From: Caldilineaceae bacterium
GTDB lineage: Bacteria > Chloroflexota > Anaerolineae > Caldilineales > Caldilineaceae
Length of the DNA stretch: 12,956 nucleotides
NCBI GenBank assembly: GCA_026645635.1
Contig: JAPKMV010000040.1
Span: 1-12,956, forward strand
Reading direction: 5' to 3'
In this document: positions 1-6,306 of the stretch, piece after piece
How the letters are laid out: every line of letters starts with the position of its first letter
Numbering within the stretch: the stretch's first letter is position 1
The notes under the pieces: generated by a model
Told to the model about the DNA's origin: nothing
Databases searched by the model: none
What the model saw: only the letters and a program-made list of their open reading frames with translations
Program-made: the position numbers and the translations under genes

Positions 1-916
1 CGGCGCTGGCCAGGCACTCATCGTCGTCATCGGCGCGCCGCCGGTCATTGTCATCATCGTCGTCGTCGCCGTCATCGTCGTCATCATCGTCGGCGCAGAT
101 CACATCGCGTACAATCTCATTCAACAACGCAGTGCGCCGCAGCGTGCTGATACTCAAGTTGATCACGTGGGCGCCGTCGGGCGTGTCCAGGTCGCCGTCG
201 GGGTTGACCGCATAGGCCAGCGCCTCAGCCAGCACCCAGAGGTTACCCGCGCCGTCCCGATCCAACACGCGCACCGGGAGAATCTGCGCGTCCGGCGCGG
301 CCAACGCCACCAGGCCGGCAACGTGGGTGCCGTGGCCGTAGGTGATGTCGGCGCCGCTGACGCCCACTTCGGCGGGGTCGGCGTCCATGTCGACGAAGTC
401 GTAGCCGGTGAGGACGCGGCCCGCCAGCGCCGGGTGGGTGCGGTCGATGCCGGTGTCGAGCACTGCCACGACGACGCCTTCCCCGCGGGTGACCGTGTGT
501 GCGGCGGGCAGCCCCAGATACGCGCCCGCCCACTGCGCGGCATACTCGCCGGCGCTGCCTCCGCGCGCCCAGGAGATGCGCTGCTGGCCTTCCGGCGTCT
601 GCTGGAAGTAGTTTGGCTCGGCGTAAAGCACGCGGCTGTCGCCCAGCAACTCCTCTGCTTTCTCCAGTGGGGTGGCGCCGTCAAGGATGGCCAGCCGGTA
701 GATCGGCCGCTCGCCGAACTGATCCAGAGGCGGCAATGCCAATTGAAAGTCGGCGGCTACACTCTCCAGATCACCGGTCTGCACCAGCTTGACGACCACC
801 TCGTCCGGTTCATATTCTGGCAGGTCCTGGGCGCTGACGCGCCCCTGGCCCATACCGAAGAGCGCCGTCGCCATCACCAGAAAATAGATCAAACATGCAC
901 GCATTGTCTCGTTCAT
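1..916 (-). CDS. Secreted S8 subtilisin-like serine protease (C-terminus outside window)
   Basis: The reading frame is open to the left edge, giving 305 visible residues. The start is ATG at 916, preceded by a strong ribosome site (AAGGGGGAAA, about 6 nt upstream). Residues 1-29 form a signal peptide with likely cleavage at VSA|QD. Residues 37-105 look like an I9/fervidolysin-type propeptide, ending in YAEPNYF. The catalytic domain follows: catalytic Asp154 in AVLDTGID, catalytic His195 in GHGTHVAG, and the NLSIS strand at 253-257. The catalytic Ser and the oxyanion Asn lie beyond the window, so activity cannot be confirmed. Residues 276-300 are an extreme Asp-rich insert (18 Asp) bracketed by Cys274 and Cys301. 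It lies where subtilases normally pass into the next helix. The gene follows the sigma/anti-sigma/CHAT genes on the same strand after a 228-bp gap and has its own candidate promoter, so it may be a regulated output of that cluster. The family call is secure; the substrate is unknown. Confidence 0.92.
   Translation of the reverse strand, partial: MNETMRACLIYFLVMATALFGMGQGRVSAQDLPEYEPDEVVVKLVQTGDLESVAADFQLALPPLDQFGERPIYRLAILDGATPLEKAEELLGDSRVLYAEPNYFQQTPEGQQRISWARGGSAGEYAAQWAGAYLGLPAAHTVTRGEGVVVAVLDTGIDRTHPALAGRVLTGYDFVDMDADPAEVGVSGADITYGHGTHVAGLVALAAPDAQILPVRVLDRDGAGNLWVLAEALAYAVNPDGDLDTPDGAHVINLSISTLRRTALLNEIVRDVICADDDDDDDGDDDDDDNDRRRADDDDECLASA
20..91 (-). repeat. In-frame GAC/GAT trinucleotide tract encoding an Asp-rich insert
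   Basis: On the minus strand the triplets GAC and GAT alternate irregularly, broken by GGC, AAT and a CGG-CGG-CGC-GCC stretch. They encode D7-G-D6-N-D-R3-A-D4. Both Asp codons are used, so this is not a pure single-triplet satellite; selection on the acidic protein sequence, or an old expansion, is likely. It lies inside the subtilase gene and stays in frame. Confidence 0.85.
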
Positions 917-946
917 CGCAGTTTCCCCCTTCTGCAGAGCGTTCTG

Positions 947-975
947 TTTATAACGGTGCAGGCGGCGACTGTCTG
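947..975 (-). promoter_or_regulatory. Candidate sigma-70-type promoter of the subtilase
   Basis: Read on the minus strand, CAGACA (975-970; 4 of 6 matches to TTGACA) is followed after 17 bp by TATAAA (952-947; 5 of 6 matches to TATAAT). Transcription would begin near 940, leaving a leader of about 24 nt that holds the ribosome site. This would let the subtilase be expressed apart from the upstream CHAT gene. It is a motif match only. Confidence 0.35.
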
Positions 976-1049
976 TGCCGCTGCACCCGAACACCCGTAC
1001 AGAGCCGCGGGAACGCAGTTTGATACATCTGGGGCACATGCGGCCGGAC

Positions 1050-1091
1050 AGGGGGAGAGGGTGATGGGGTGAGAGGGTGAGGGAGGTGAAT
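1050..1091. repeat. Purine-rich GGGTGA-type short tandem repeat
   Basis: The plus strand has a run of G-rich units (GGGTGAT, GGGGTGA, GAGGGTGA, GGAGGTGA), an imperfect tandem of about 7-8 bp. It lies in the 228-bp gap between the CHAT stop and the subtilase promoter. No gene is supported here. Confidence 0.5.
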
Positions 1092-1101
1092 GAAGCTGAT
1101 C

Positions 1102-1130
1102 GAATCCGCGAAAATCCGCCAAATCCGCGG
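1102..1130. repeat. Triple AATCCGC repeat just downstream of the CHAT gene
   Basis: Three AATCCGC units are spaced 9-10 bp apart on the plus strand, reading GCGGATT on the coding strand. They begin about 15 bp after the CHAT stop codon. There is no U-tract, so this is not a standard intrinsic terminator. It is another short intergenic repeat next to the GGGTGA tract. Confidence 0.5.
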
Positions 1131-1144
1131 TCTATTGCTCTCGC

Positions 1145-3991
1145 CTACCAGCGGCCCAGCAGCACAAAGGGCGCCCAGTAGAACGGGTGCGGGTGTGATG
1201 CCAGCAGCGCGACCTGCGCCTGGCGCAGCGCCGCGGCCGGGCGCAACCCGGCGAGGAGCGCGCGGTAGAACGCGATCATCAATTCGGCGGTGGCGGCGTC
1301 GTCCACCATCCAGAGCGAGACGGCCAGCGCGGGCGCGCCGGCCAGGAAAAAGCCGCGCGCCAGCCCGATCAATTCGTCGCCGGGCATGAGCGCACTGAGG
1401 CCGGTTTCGCACGCGCTCAGCGTGACCAGCCCGCAGCGGAGGCGCAGGGTGTAGGCGTCGCGCACCGTCATCCAGCCGTCGGCCAGGTGCAGCGCCGAGA
1501 AGAAGGGGCTGTCCCCGCGGAAGCGGCCATGACAGGCCAGATGCAGCAGGTCGGCGGCCGGCGCGTGCTCTTCCAGCCCGGTGCGCGTGGCTGCTCCGCC
1601 TAGCAGCGTGACCGTATCGGCGAAAAGCGGGGCAATGGCGGCCACCTCGTCAGCGACGCGCGGGGCATAGGCGTCGGGCAGGCCGAGCAGCAGCGCACGG
1701 CGCAGGGGCGGCGCGGGCGCGGTCAAGCAGTGGTGCAGCAGCGTGGCGCTGGGCGCGGCGCTGACCTCGCGCGTCTCGATCAGATACCGTTCGCCGTCGT
1801 AGAGCGCGTGAAAGGGCACATAGTGCAGGCTGCGTTGAGGCGCGACGACCAGCCGTCGCTCGCCCACAAGCGGCAGCAGCGGCGCCAGCAGCAGGTCGTA
1901 GAGCGTTGCCAGGGGGCGCTGCACCCGCTGGATCAGCGCGGGCATGTGGCGCTGCAACTGCGCGCCGGTGTGGCGCAGCGCCCCCAGTTGGAAATGAAAC
2001 TGCTGGAGCGCGCTCTGTACCTCTGCTTCACGACAGGCCAATTCGACGACGTGCAGCGCCGCGCCGGTGACGACGAAAGCAAGCGCGCCTTCCTCCAGCC
2101 AGAAGTATTCGACCAGCGCCGTGTCGCTGCCCAGGTCGCGCTGTAATTGCGCCAGGTCGAAGGCGCGCGCCGCGCTGCCGCGGCCGCTGCTGCGCTGCTG
2201 CAACTGGCGCGCCAGGTCAAGGATTGCGCTTTCGTGGTTGCGGGCAGCCTGGTGAAGTGCATCGACTTCGGCGCTGCTGCGGGCGCCGGCGCTGCCTTCC
2301 GGCCGGCCAAGCTGGCTGTAGAACCAGTTGAGTTCGTGGCGGAGCTGCGCGATCTGGGCAAAGATCGCCGCTTCGTATTCGTCGCGCGGCGTTGGCTCTG
2401 CCTTCAGCCCGCCCAGCCGGTCGACCAGGGCGCGGGCGCGGCTGCGCTCGACATAGTCCAGCGCCTCAGCGCGGCGCGCCGGGCTGCCGTCGGCCAGGCA
2501 AAGGCGCACCAGTTCAAGGTAGGGCGTCAGCTTGTCGCCGATGAAGCCGATCTGGAACTCCTCGGCGGGCAGCGGCGCGCGCATCGCCTCGATGCGCGTC
2601 ACTGCGTCACGAAAATGTTGTTCGGCCTCTCTCGGATTCCCAGCAGCCAGGGCCACCAGCCCCAGTTCGGTCGCGCAGCGTTGAGCAATCGGCGCGATCA
2701 GCGCGTTCTGGGCGGCGGCCAGGGTGGCGGTGAGGCGCATCCGCGCTTCATCCAGCCTGCCTTCTCGCCGCGCCAGGACGCCCAGCAGCCAGCGCGTCTG
2801 CAAGAGCCAACCCGCGGCGTGCACGTCAGCAAAGACCGGCTCGATTGCCGCCAACGCAGTTGCTGCGGCTGCAAAGTCGCCCGCCTGCAGGTCGAGTTGG
2901 GCCGTGGTCAAGCGGGCGATGGCCGCACCCACCGGCAGGTCGGTTGCGGTGTAGATGCGTTCGGCCTCCGCCAGCAGAGCGCGCGCCTGGTCGGGCTGAC
3001 CCAGCGCGACGCAGGCGCGACCGTGATAGGCCAGGGCGCGCGCCTGTTCGCCGGGCATCCCCAGTTCGGCGAAGCGGGGCGTCACCCGGGCATAGATGGC
3101 AGCGGCCTCCGGCGCCATGTTCAGTTCGAGGTAGGCGTCGGCCAGTTCCTGCTCGGCGATGGCCAGTTCGTGGGGCATGTCGAGTTGCACATAGCGGCGG
3201 CGCGAGCGTTCCAGGTTGTCCAGCGCCTGGTCGAAGCGCCCCTGGTAGAGCGCCAGGCAGCCCAGGTTGCATTCGATCTCGGCCAGCGTCATCTCCAACT
3301 GCGCCGCTTCTGCCCGCTGCATCGCCTGGGCATAATAGGATTCGGCTTCCTGAAAGCGATGCTGGCTGGTGAGGGCGGTGGCCAGGCAGTTGTCGATCTG
3401 GGCAAGCTGGCGCACGTCATCTGCCTGCACGAAATGGTCGCGCGCTTCCCGATAGCGCGCTTCGGCAGCGGGATAGCGCTGGCGCATGAAGTCGAGGTTG
3501 CCCAGGTTCTGCTCGATCTTGCCGGCGGTGAGCATATCGCCCAGCGCGGCGCTGGCGGCGCGTGCAGCCAGTCCGGCGGCGTAGGCGGCGTCGAATTGAC
3601 CCTGCATGGCCAGCGGCGCCATCTTGCCGATCTGCACGGCGGTGACCCGCTCCGGCTGGCCTGCGGCCTGGAAGATCGCCTCGGCGCGGTCGAGTTGCTC
3701 CACTGCCGCGGGCAGGCGCCCTTCGTCCAGCGCCACCAGGCCCGCGGTCCACGCCGCCAATCCCTGCACCGTGGCGTCGGGCGTTAGCGCCGCCAGCGCG
3801 TCGAGGACGGCCGATGCCTGCGCCGCACGCGCCGGATCGTGGGCGAAGCTGTCGTCGTAGAGCTGTTTCAACGCCGCGGCCAGCGCCTGCGTCGTGGCGG
3901 CGTCGGCGCTGCGGTAGGGTTGCAGCAGCGCGGTGCGTCCGTCGGCATCGGCGTCGATCAGCGCGGCGGCCAGGGCGGCGGGTTCGTTCAT
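1145..3991 (-). CDS. TPR-CHAT protein: caspase-like (clan CD) protease with ten 40-residue TPRs
   Basis: This is a 948-residue predicted cytoplasmic protease with no signal peptide or membrane segment. Residues about 75-475 are an alpha-helical TPR array in which the turn motif (G-R/Q-x-x-x-A) recurs at residues 91, 131, 171, 211, 251, 291, 331, 371, 411 and 451, an exact 40-residue period. A helical linker (about 476-650) follows, containing IGFIGDKLTPYLELVRLCL and YVERSRARALVDRL, as is usual in TPR-CHAT proteins. The CHAT domain (about 660-948) has LVVAPQRSLHYVPFHALYD, catalytic His821 in HLACHGRF and catalytic Cys861 in LSACETG; both catalytic residues are intact. The ATG overlaps the anti-sigma stop (ATGA), indicating translational coupling. 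CHAT proteases are known as peptidases that TPR-type sensors switch on, for example Csx29 in type III-E CRISPR. The neighbours suggest the anti-sigma factor, the sigma factor or the subtilase as substrate or partner; that part is inference. Confidence 0.93.
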   Translation of the reverse strand: MNEPAALAAALIDADADGRTALLQPYRSADAATTQALAAALKQLYDDSFAHDPARAAQASAVLDALAALTPDATVQGLAAWTAGLVALDEGRLPAAVEQLDRAEAIFQAAGQPERVTAVQIGKMAPLAMQGQFDAAYAAGLAARAASAALGDMLTAGKIEQNLGNLDFMRQRYPAAEARYREARDHFVQADDVRQLAQIDNCLATALTSQHRFQEAESYYAQAMQRAEAAQLEMTLAEIECNLGCLALYQGRFDQALDNLERSRRRYVQLDMPHELAIAEQELADAYLELNMAPEAAAIYARVTPRFAELGMPGEQARALAYHGRACVALGQPDQARALLAEAERIYTATDLPVGAAIARLTTAQLDLQAGDFAAAATALAAIEPVFADVHAAGWLLQTRWLLGVLARREGRLDEARMRLTATLAAAQNALIAPIAQRCATELGLVALAAGNPREAEQHFRDAVTRIEAMRAPLPAEEFQIGFIGDKLTPYLELVRLCLADGSPARRAEALDYVERSRARALVDRLGGLKAEPTPRDEYEAAIFAQIAQLRHELNWFYSQLGRPEGSAGARSSAEVDALHQAARNHESAILDLARQLQQRSSGRGSAARAFDLAQLQRDLGSDTALVEYFWLEEGALAFVVTGAALHVVELACREAEVQSALQQFHFQLGALRHTGAQLQRHMPALIQRVQRPLATLYDLLLAPLLPLVGERRLVVAPQRSLHYVPFHALYDGERYLIETREVSAAPSATLLHHCLTAPAPPLRRALLLGLPDAYAPRVADEVAAIAPLFADTVTLLGGAATRTGLEEHAPAADLLHLACHGRFRGDSPFFSALHLADGWMTVRDAYTLRLRCGLVTLSACETGLSALMPGDELIGLARGFFLAGAPALAVSLWMVDDAATAELMIAFYRALLAGLRPAAALRQAQVALLASHPHPFYWAPFVLLGRW

Positions 3992-4599
3992 GGCGTACCC
4001 AGCACCAGCTCTTCCACGGCGATGGCCAGCGTGGGCCAGGTCAATGTGAGCGTGTAGACGGCGGCGGGCGCCGGCGGCAGGGTAAAGGTGCTCAGCGCGT
4101 CGATGGGGGCCTCGGCGCTGAACGCTGCGCCCTGCAAGCGCGCCACCCCCGCACCCAAGTCGTCGCCGAGGAGTTGGCCGCTCACCTGCCAGCCGTCCGC
4201 TGCTGGCTCGATGCGCAGGTCGATGTCAATGGCGGAGTCGCCGGCGGTGTAAATCAGTTGGCGGACGGCCGCGCTTTCGCCGCGCAGGCCAAAGGCGGGC
4301 GTGAGCGGGGTGCTCTCGAAGCGCAGCGCCGCTACGATGCGCTCCACCAGCGACGGGGTCGGCGCGACCGCGCGGGTGCGGAACAACTGCACCGCACGGG
4401 CAAGCACGGCAGGCGGCGCATCCCGGCTGTCGTCGGCGCGCATGGCGTTCACCATGCGTTCGACGCGTTCCGCCTCAGCGCGGCAGCGGGTGCAAGTCAC
4501 CAGGTGCGCGGCAACGGCTGCCTGCTGATCGGGCGCCAGACGGCCCTCGGCCCGGTCCACCAGACGTTCATAGGAGATGTGCGATGGCTTCAGACTCAC
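3988..4599 (-). CDS. Zinc-finger anti-sigma factor (zf-HC2 type), soluble
   Basis: The protein has 203 residues and begins with GTG at 4599, chosen because AGAGGGG lies 6 nt upstream and no better start exists. The N-terminal anti-sigma domain carries the ZAS motif His32-x3-Cys36-x2-Cys39 (HLVTCTRC), which coordinates zinc and clamps an ECF sigma factor. Residues about 50-115 look helical. Residues about 115-203 look beta-rich, with alternating hydrophobic strands such as AIDIDLRIEP and YTLTLTWP; this suggests an Ig-like or other beta-sandwich sensor domain that I cannot name. No transmembrane helix is visible, unlike many ECF anti-sigma factors, so the signal should be cytoplasmic. The stop overlaps the CHAT start by 4 nt. 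The sigma gene lies 211 bp upstream, separated by a hairpin repeat. I infer that it inhibits this sigma factor and may be cleaved or sensed by the CHAT protein. Confidence 0.85.
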   Translation of the reverse strand: MSLKPSHISYERLVDRAEGRLAPDQQAAVAAHLVTCTRCRAEAERVERMVNAMRADDSRDAPPAVLARAVQLFRTRAVAPTPSLVERIVAALRFESTPLTPAFGLRGESAAVRQLIYTAGDSAIDIDLRIEPAADGWQVSGQLLGDDLGAGVARLQGAAFSAEAPIDALSTFTLPPAPAAVYTLTLTWPTLAIAVEELVLGTP

Positions 4600-4610
4600 G
4601 ATATGCCCCT

Positions 4611-4715
4611 CTGCGACTTACTGGCACTTGCGCGCCTACATGATCGAATCGTGTTGCATGTTGCGTGTTGCGTGCCGCCACGTAACATGCAACACGACAC
4701 ACGTGACACGCAACC
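4611..4715 (+). repeat. Hairpin/heptamer dispersed element, copy A
   Basis: A 47-bp leader (4611-4657) matches the leader of copy B (11126-11080, opposite strand) without gaps at 35 of 47 positions. It is followed by GTGTTGC-type heptamers (4651-4678), then CCACGTAACA and inverted heptamers (to about 4715). Bases 4651-4667 and 4679-4695 form a 17-bp inverted repeat with one mismatch and an 11-base loop. The element fills the gap between the sigma stop and the anti-sigma ribosome site. It holds no credible ORF and no U-tract. Confidence 0.75.
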
Positions 4716-4810
4716 GGTGCTTCCTGGAAGGTGGTCGGCCCTTCAATTTTTGGATGACCACTTACCAAAACAGAGCGCCACCTACGCCATAAAATACATC
4801 GGCGAAACCC

Positions 4811-5413
4811 TCAGAACCCACTTTCCTTGAGCAGCCGGCCCATCTTCTGCAAGCAGCGGGCGCGGGTCGGACCGATGCTGCCCGCGGGCAGCCCCACCGC
4901 CGCGGTGATCTCCTCATAGCTGGCCGGTGTGGCGCGATAGAACAGCAGCGTCAGGAGTTGGCGGCAGCGTTCGTCGAGTTGCGCCAGCGCGGTGCGCACC
5001 AGGTGCTGTTCCTCCAGTTGCAGGATGGCGGCGTCGGGGAGCGGCGCGGTGTCGGGCAGAGCGGTCTCCTCGGCTCCAGTTGCTTCTTCGTCATCGGCAG
5101 TAGGAAAAGGCTGGGTGCGCGCCGCTTTCTGGCGCATCCGCTGCGCCTCGCGGCGGGCGGTGGTCACCAGCCAGGCGCGCACGCGTTCGGGCTGGTCGAT
5201 GCGCTCCAGATGCTCCACGAGCAAGGCGAAGGTGCGCTGGAAAACGTCGGCGCATTGGTCGTCGTCGAGGCCGGCGCGCCGCGGAATGGCATAGATGAGG
5301 CGCTGGTAGCGATTGACCAGGCTCTCCCAGGCGGTGGCGTCGCCGCGGCGGCAAGCGGCCAGCAGCACCCCATCGTTGCGTTCATCGTCCCGAGCAGGGA
5401 CATCTCTATCCAT
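4811..5413 (-). CDS. ECF-type RNA polymerase sigma factor
   Basis: The chosen ATG at 5413 gives 200 residues and has GAGAG about 10 nt upstream. An in-frame ATG at 5443 has no ribosome site. Region 2 (about 16-93) binds core polymerase and the -10 element; it includes AWESLVNRYQRLIYAI, the acidic DDDQCADVFQRTFALL and RAWLVTTARREAQR. An acidic linker rich in Glu, Ala and Pro (about 105-130) joins it to region 4 (about 134-196), whose helix-turn-helix (YEEITAAVGLPAGSIGPTRA) reads the -35 element. Region 3 is absent, as in all ECF factors. The gene heads a same-strand set with the anti-sigma and CHAT genes, so it is probably released when the anti-sigma factor is inactivated. The divergent secreted protein gene at 5649 and the downstream subtilase are possible targets, but I found no shared promoter motif to prove this. 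Confidence 0.9.
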   Translation of the reverse strand: MDRDVPARDDERNDGVLLAACRRGDATAWESLVNRYQRLIYAIPRRAGLDDDQCADVFQRTFALLVEHLERIDQPERVRAWLVTTARREAQRMRQKAARTQPFPTADDEEATGAEETALPDTAPLPDAAILQLEEQHLVRTALAQLDERCRQLLTLLFYRATPASYEEITAAVGLPAGSIGPTRARCLQKMGRLLKESGF

Positions 5414-5648
5414 GATTGTTGTTCTCTCTATCGCTGGGCGCATGCGTTGACCATTCTACTTGAAAACGTGCACTTGCGCAGAACTCGTTGCAGGAGGATG
5501 TATTTTTCGGTGCGGCTGCTGTTCTGTAGCAAGTGAGAAGCGCGCAAATTCTCACGGCAGAGCGGTCAGACGGCAATGACGCCGGCGACGACTGACTCGC
5601 CACAACTGAATCGACAAGACACATCAATGGTAACAAGGAGACGAACGT
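5414..5648. other. Divergent intergenic region between sigma and secreted-protein genes
   Basis: These 235 bp must hold promoters for both genes. On the minus strand, TAGAAT (5458-5453) is a possible -10 for the sigma gene, with a start near 5446, but no good -35 is seen at the right spacing. On the plus strand no convincing sigma-70 pair precedes the secreted-protein gene, which would fit an alternative sigma factor but does not prove it. No ORF or repeat is supported. Confidence 0.3.
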
Positions 5649-6218
5649 ATGATCAGCAAGCGTTGGAATCTGTTGTTTGCATTGCCGCTGTTGTTGGCCA
5701 CGCTGTTATTGGCCAGCACCCAGGCAGCCTATGCCGAAGAACGCACCTGCCGGGGCGCACTTGGCGGCATCACCGTGGACAATCTGCGTGTGCCGCAGGG
5801 GGCTGCCTGCACGCTCAACGGCACGCGCGTCAAGGGCACGATCAAGGTGGAAGCGAAGGCCACGCTGCGCGCCACGAATGTGGCGGTGAACGGCAACGTC
5901 CAGGGTGAAAGCGCCGCCCGTGTCGAGTTTGTTGGCGGCTCGGTCGGCGGCAGCATCCAGGTCGTACAGGGTGGCGCCGCCCGTGTGGAAGGGGCGCGGA
6001 TCAACGGCGACATCCTGTTCGACGCCAACCGCAGCAGCTTGAGTGCAGCCCGCAACCAGATCGGCGGGAGCTTGCAGGCGTTCCAGAACAGCGGCGGGCT
6101 GTCGATCAGCAACAACCGCATCAACGGCAACCTGCAGTGCAAGGCCAACACGCCGGCTCCCACCGGCGGCGGCAACCAGGTGCAGGGCAGCAAGGAAGAT
6201 CAGTGCGCCCGGCTGTAA
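5649..6218 (+). CDS. Small secreted repeat protein, predicted parallel beta-helix, Cys-capped
   Basis: The 189-residue product starts at ATG 5649, with AAGGAG 8 nt upstream. Residues 1-29 are a signal peptide (LLFALPLLLATLLLAS core, AYA|EE cleavage). The mature part is six or so coils of about 19-20 residues sharing a pattern of hydrophobic residues and a turn glycine. Examples are TLNGTRVKGTIKVEA, LRATNVAVNGNVQGE, VEGARINGDILFDAN and ISNNRINGNLQCKAN. This pattern fits a short right-handed beta-helix or similar solenoid. Four cysteines lie at 34, 54 (N-terminal cap) and 164, 186 (C-terminal cap), well placed to staple the ends after export. No enzyme motif is seen. It is transcribed divergently from the ECF sigma gene and ends before a strong terminator, so it is monocistronic. 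Its function is unknown; an envelope-stress or surface role is a guess from context. Confidence 0.8.
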   Translation: MISKRWNLLFALPLLLATLLLASTQAAYAEERTCRGALGGITVDNLRVPQGAACTLNGTRVKGTIKVEAKATLRATNVAVNGNVQGESAARVEFVGGSVGGSIQVVQGGAARVEGARINGDILFDANRSSLSAARNQIGGSLQAFQNSGGLSISNNRINGNLQCKANTPAPTGGGNQVQGSKEDQCARL

Positions 6219-6250
6219 TCGCCTGGCTCATCAAACAGCGTCGTAACAGC

Positions 6251-6295
6251 AAAAATCAGGGGGCCGGACAGTGCGTCCGGCCCCCTGGCCTTTTT
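6251..6295. terminator. Strong bidirectional rho-independent terminator
   Basis: A perfect 13-bp stem (CAGGGGGCCGGAC at 6257-6269 paired with 6275-6287) with a 5-base loop is followed by GCCTTTTT on the plus strand. It is preceded by AAAAAT, which gives a U-tract on the minus strand. It lies between the convergent secreted-protein gene and ABC exporter gene and can end both transcripts. Confidence 0.9.
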
Positions 6296-6306
6296 CCGCG
6301 CCTTGC

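Noticed and set aside
167..1072. 301-residue plus-strand ORF
   Set aside because: It overlaps the subtilase on the other strand, which has a signal peptide and catalytic motifs; this ORF has neither a domain nor a ribosome site.
1097..1106. TGATCGAATC shared with 4641-4650, suggesting a third copy of the hairpin element
   Set aside because: Only this 10-mer matches; the surrounding leader does not align, and 10-mers recur by chance in 13 kb.
2147..3787. 546-residue plus-strand ORF
   Set aside because: It is the antisense of the TPR part of the CHAT gene, long only because GC-rich DNA lacks stops; it has low-complexity content and no domain.
4621..4640. Sigma-54 promoter (CTGGCACTTGC in copy A)
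   Set aside because: The TGGCAC and TTGC boxes are adjacent instead of separated by about 5 bp, and copy B changes the second box.
1145..5413. Type III-E CRISPR (Craspase) locus
   Set aside because: TPR-CHAT and an ECF sigma are present, but there is no Cas7-11, no recognisable Csx30/Csx31 and no array in the window; only the logic is compared.
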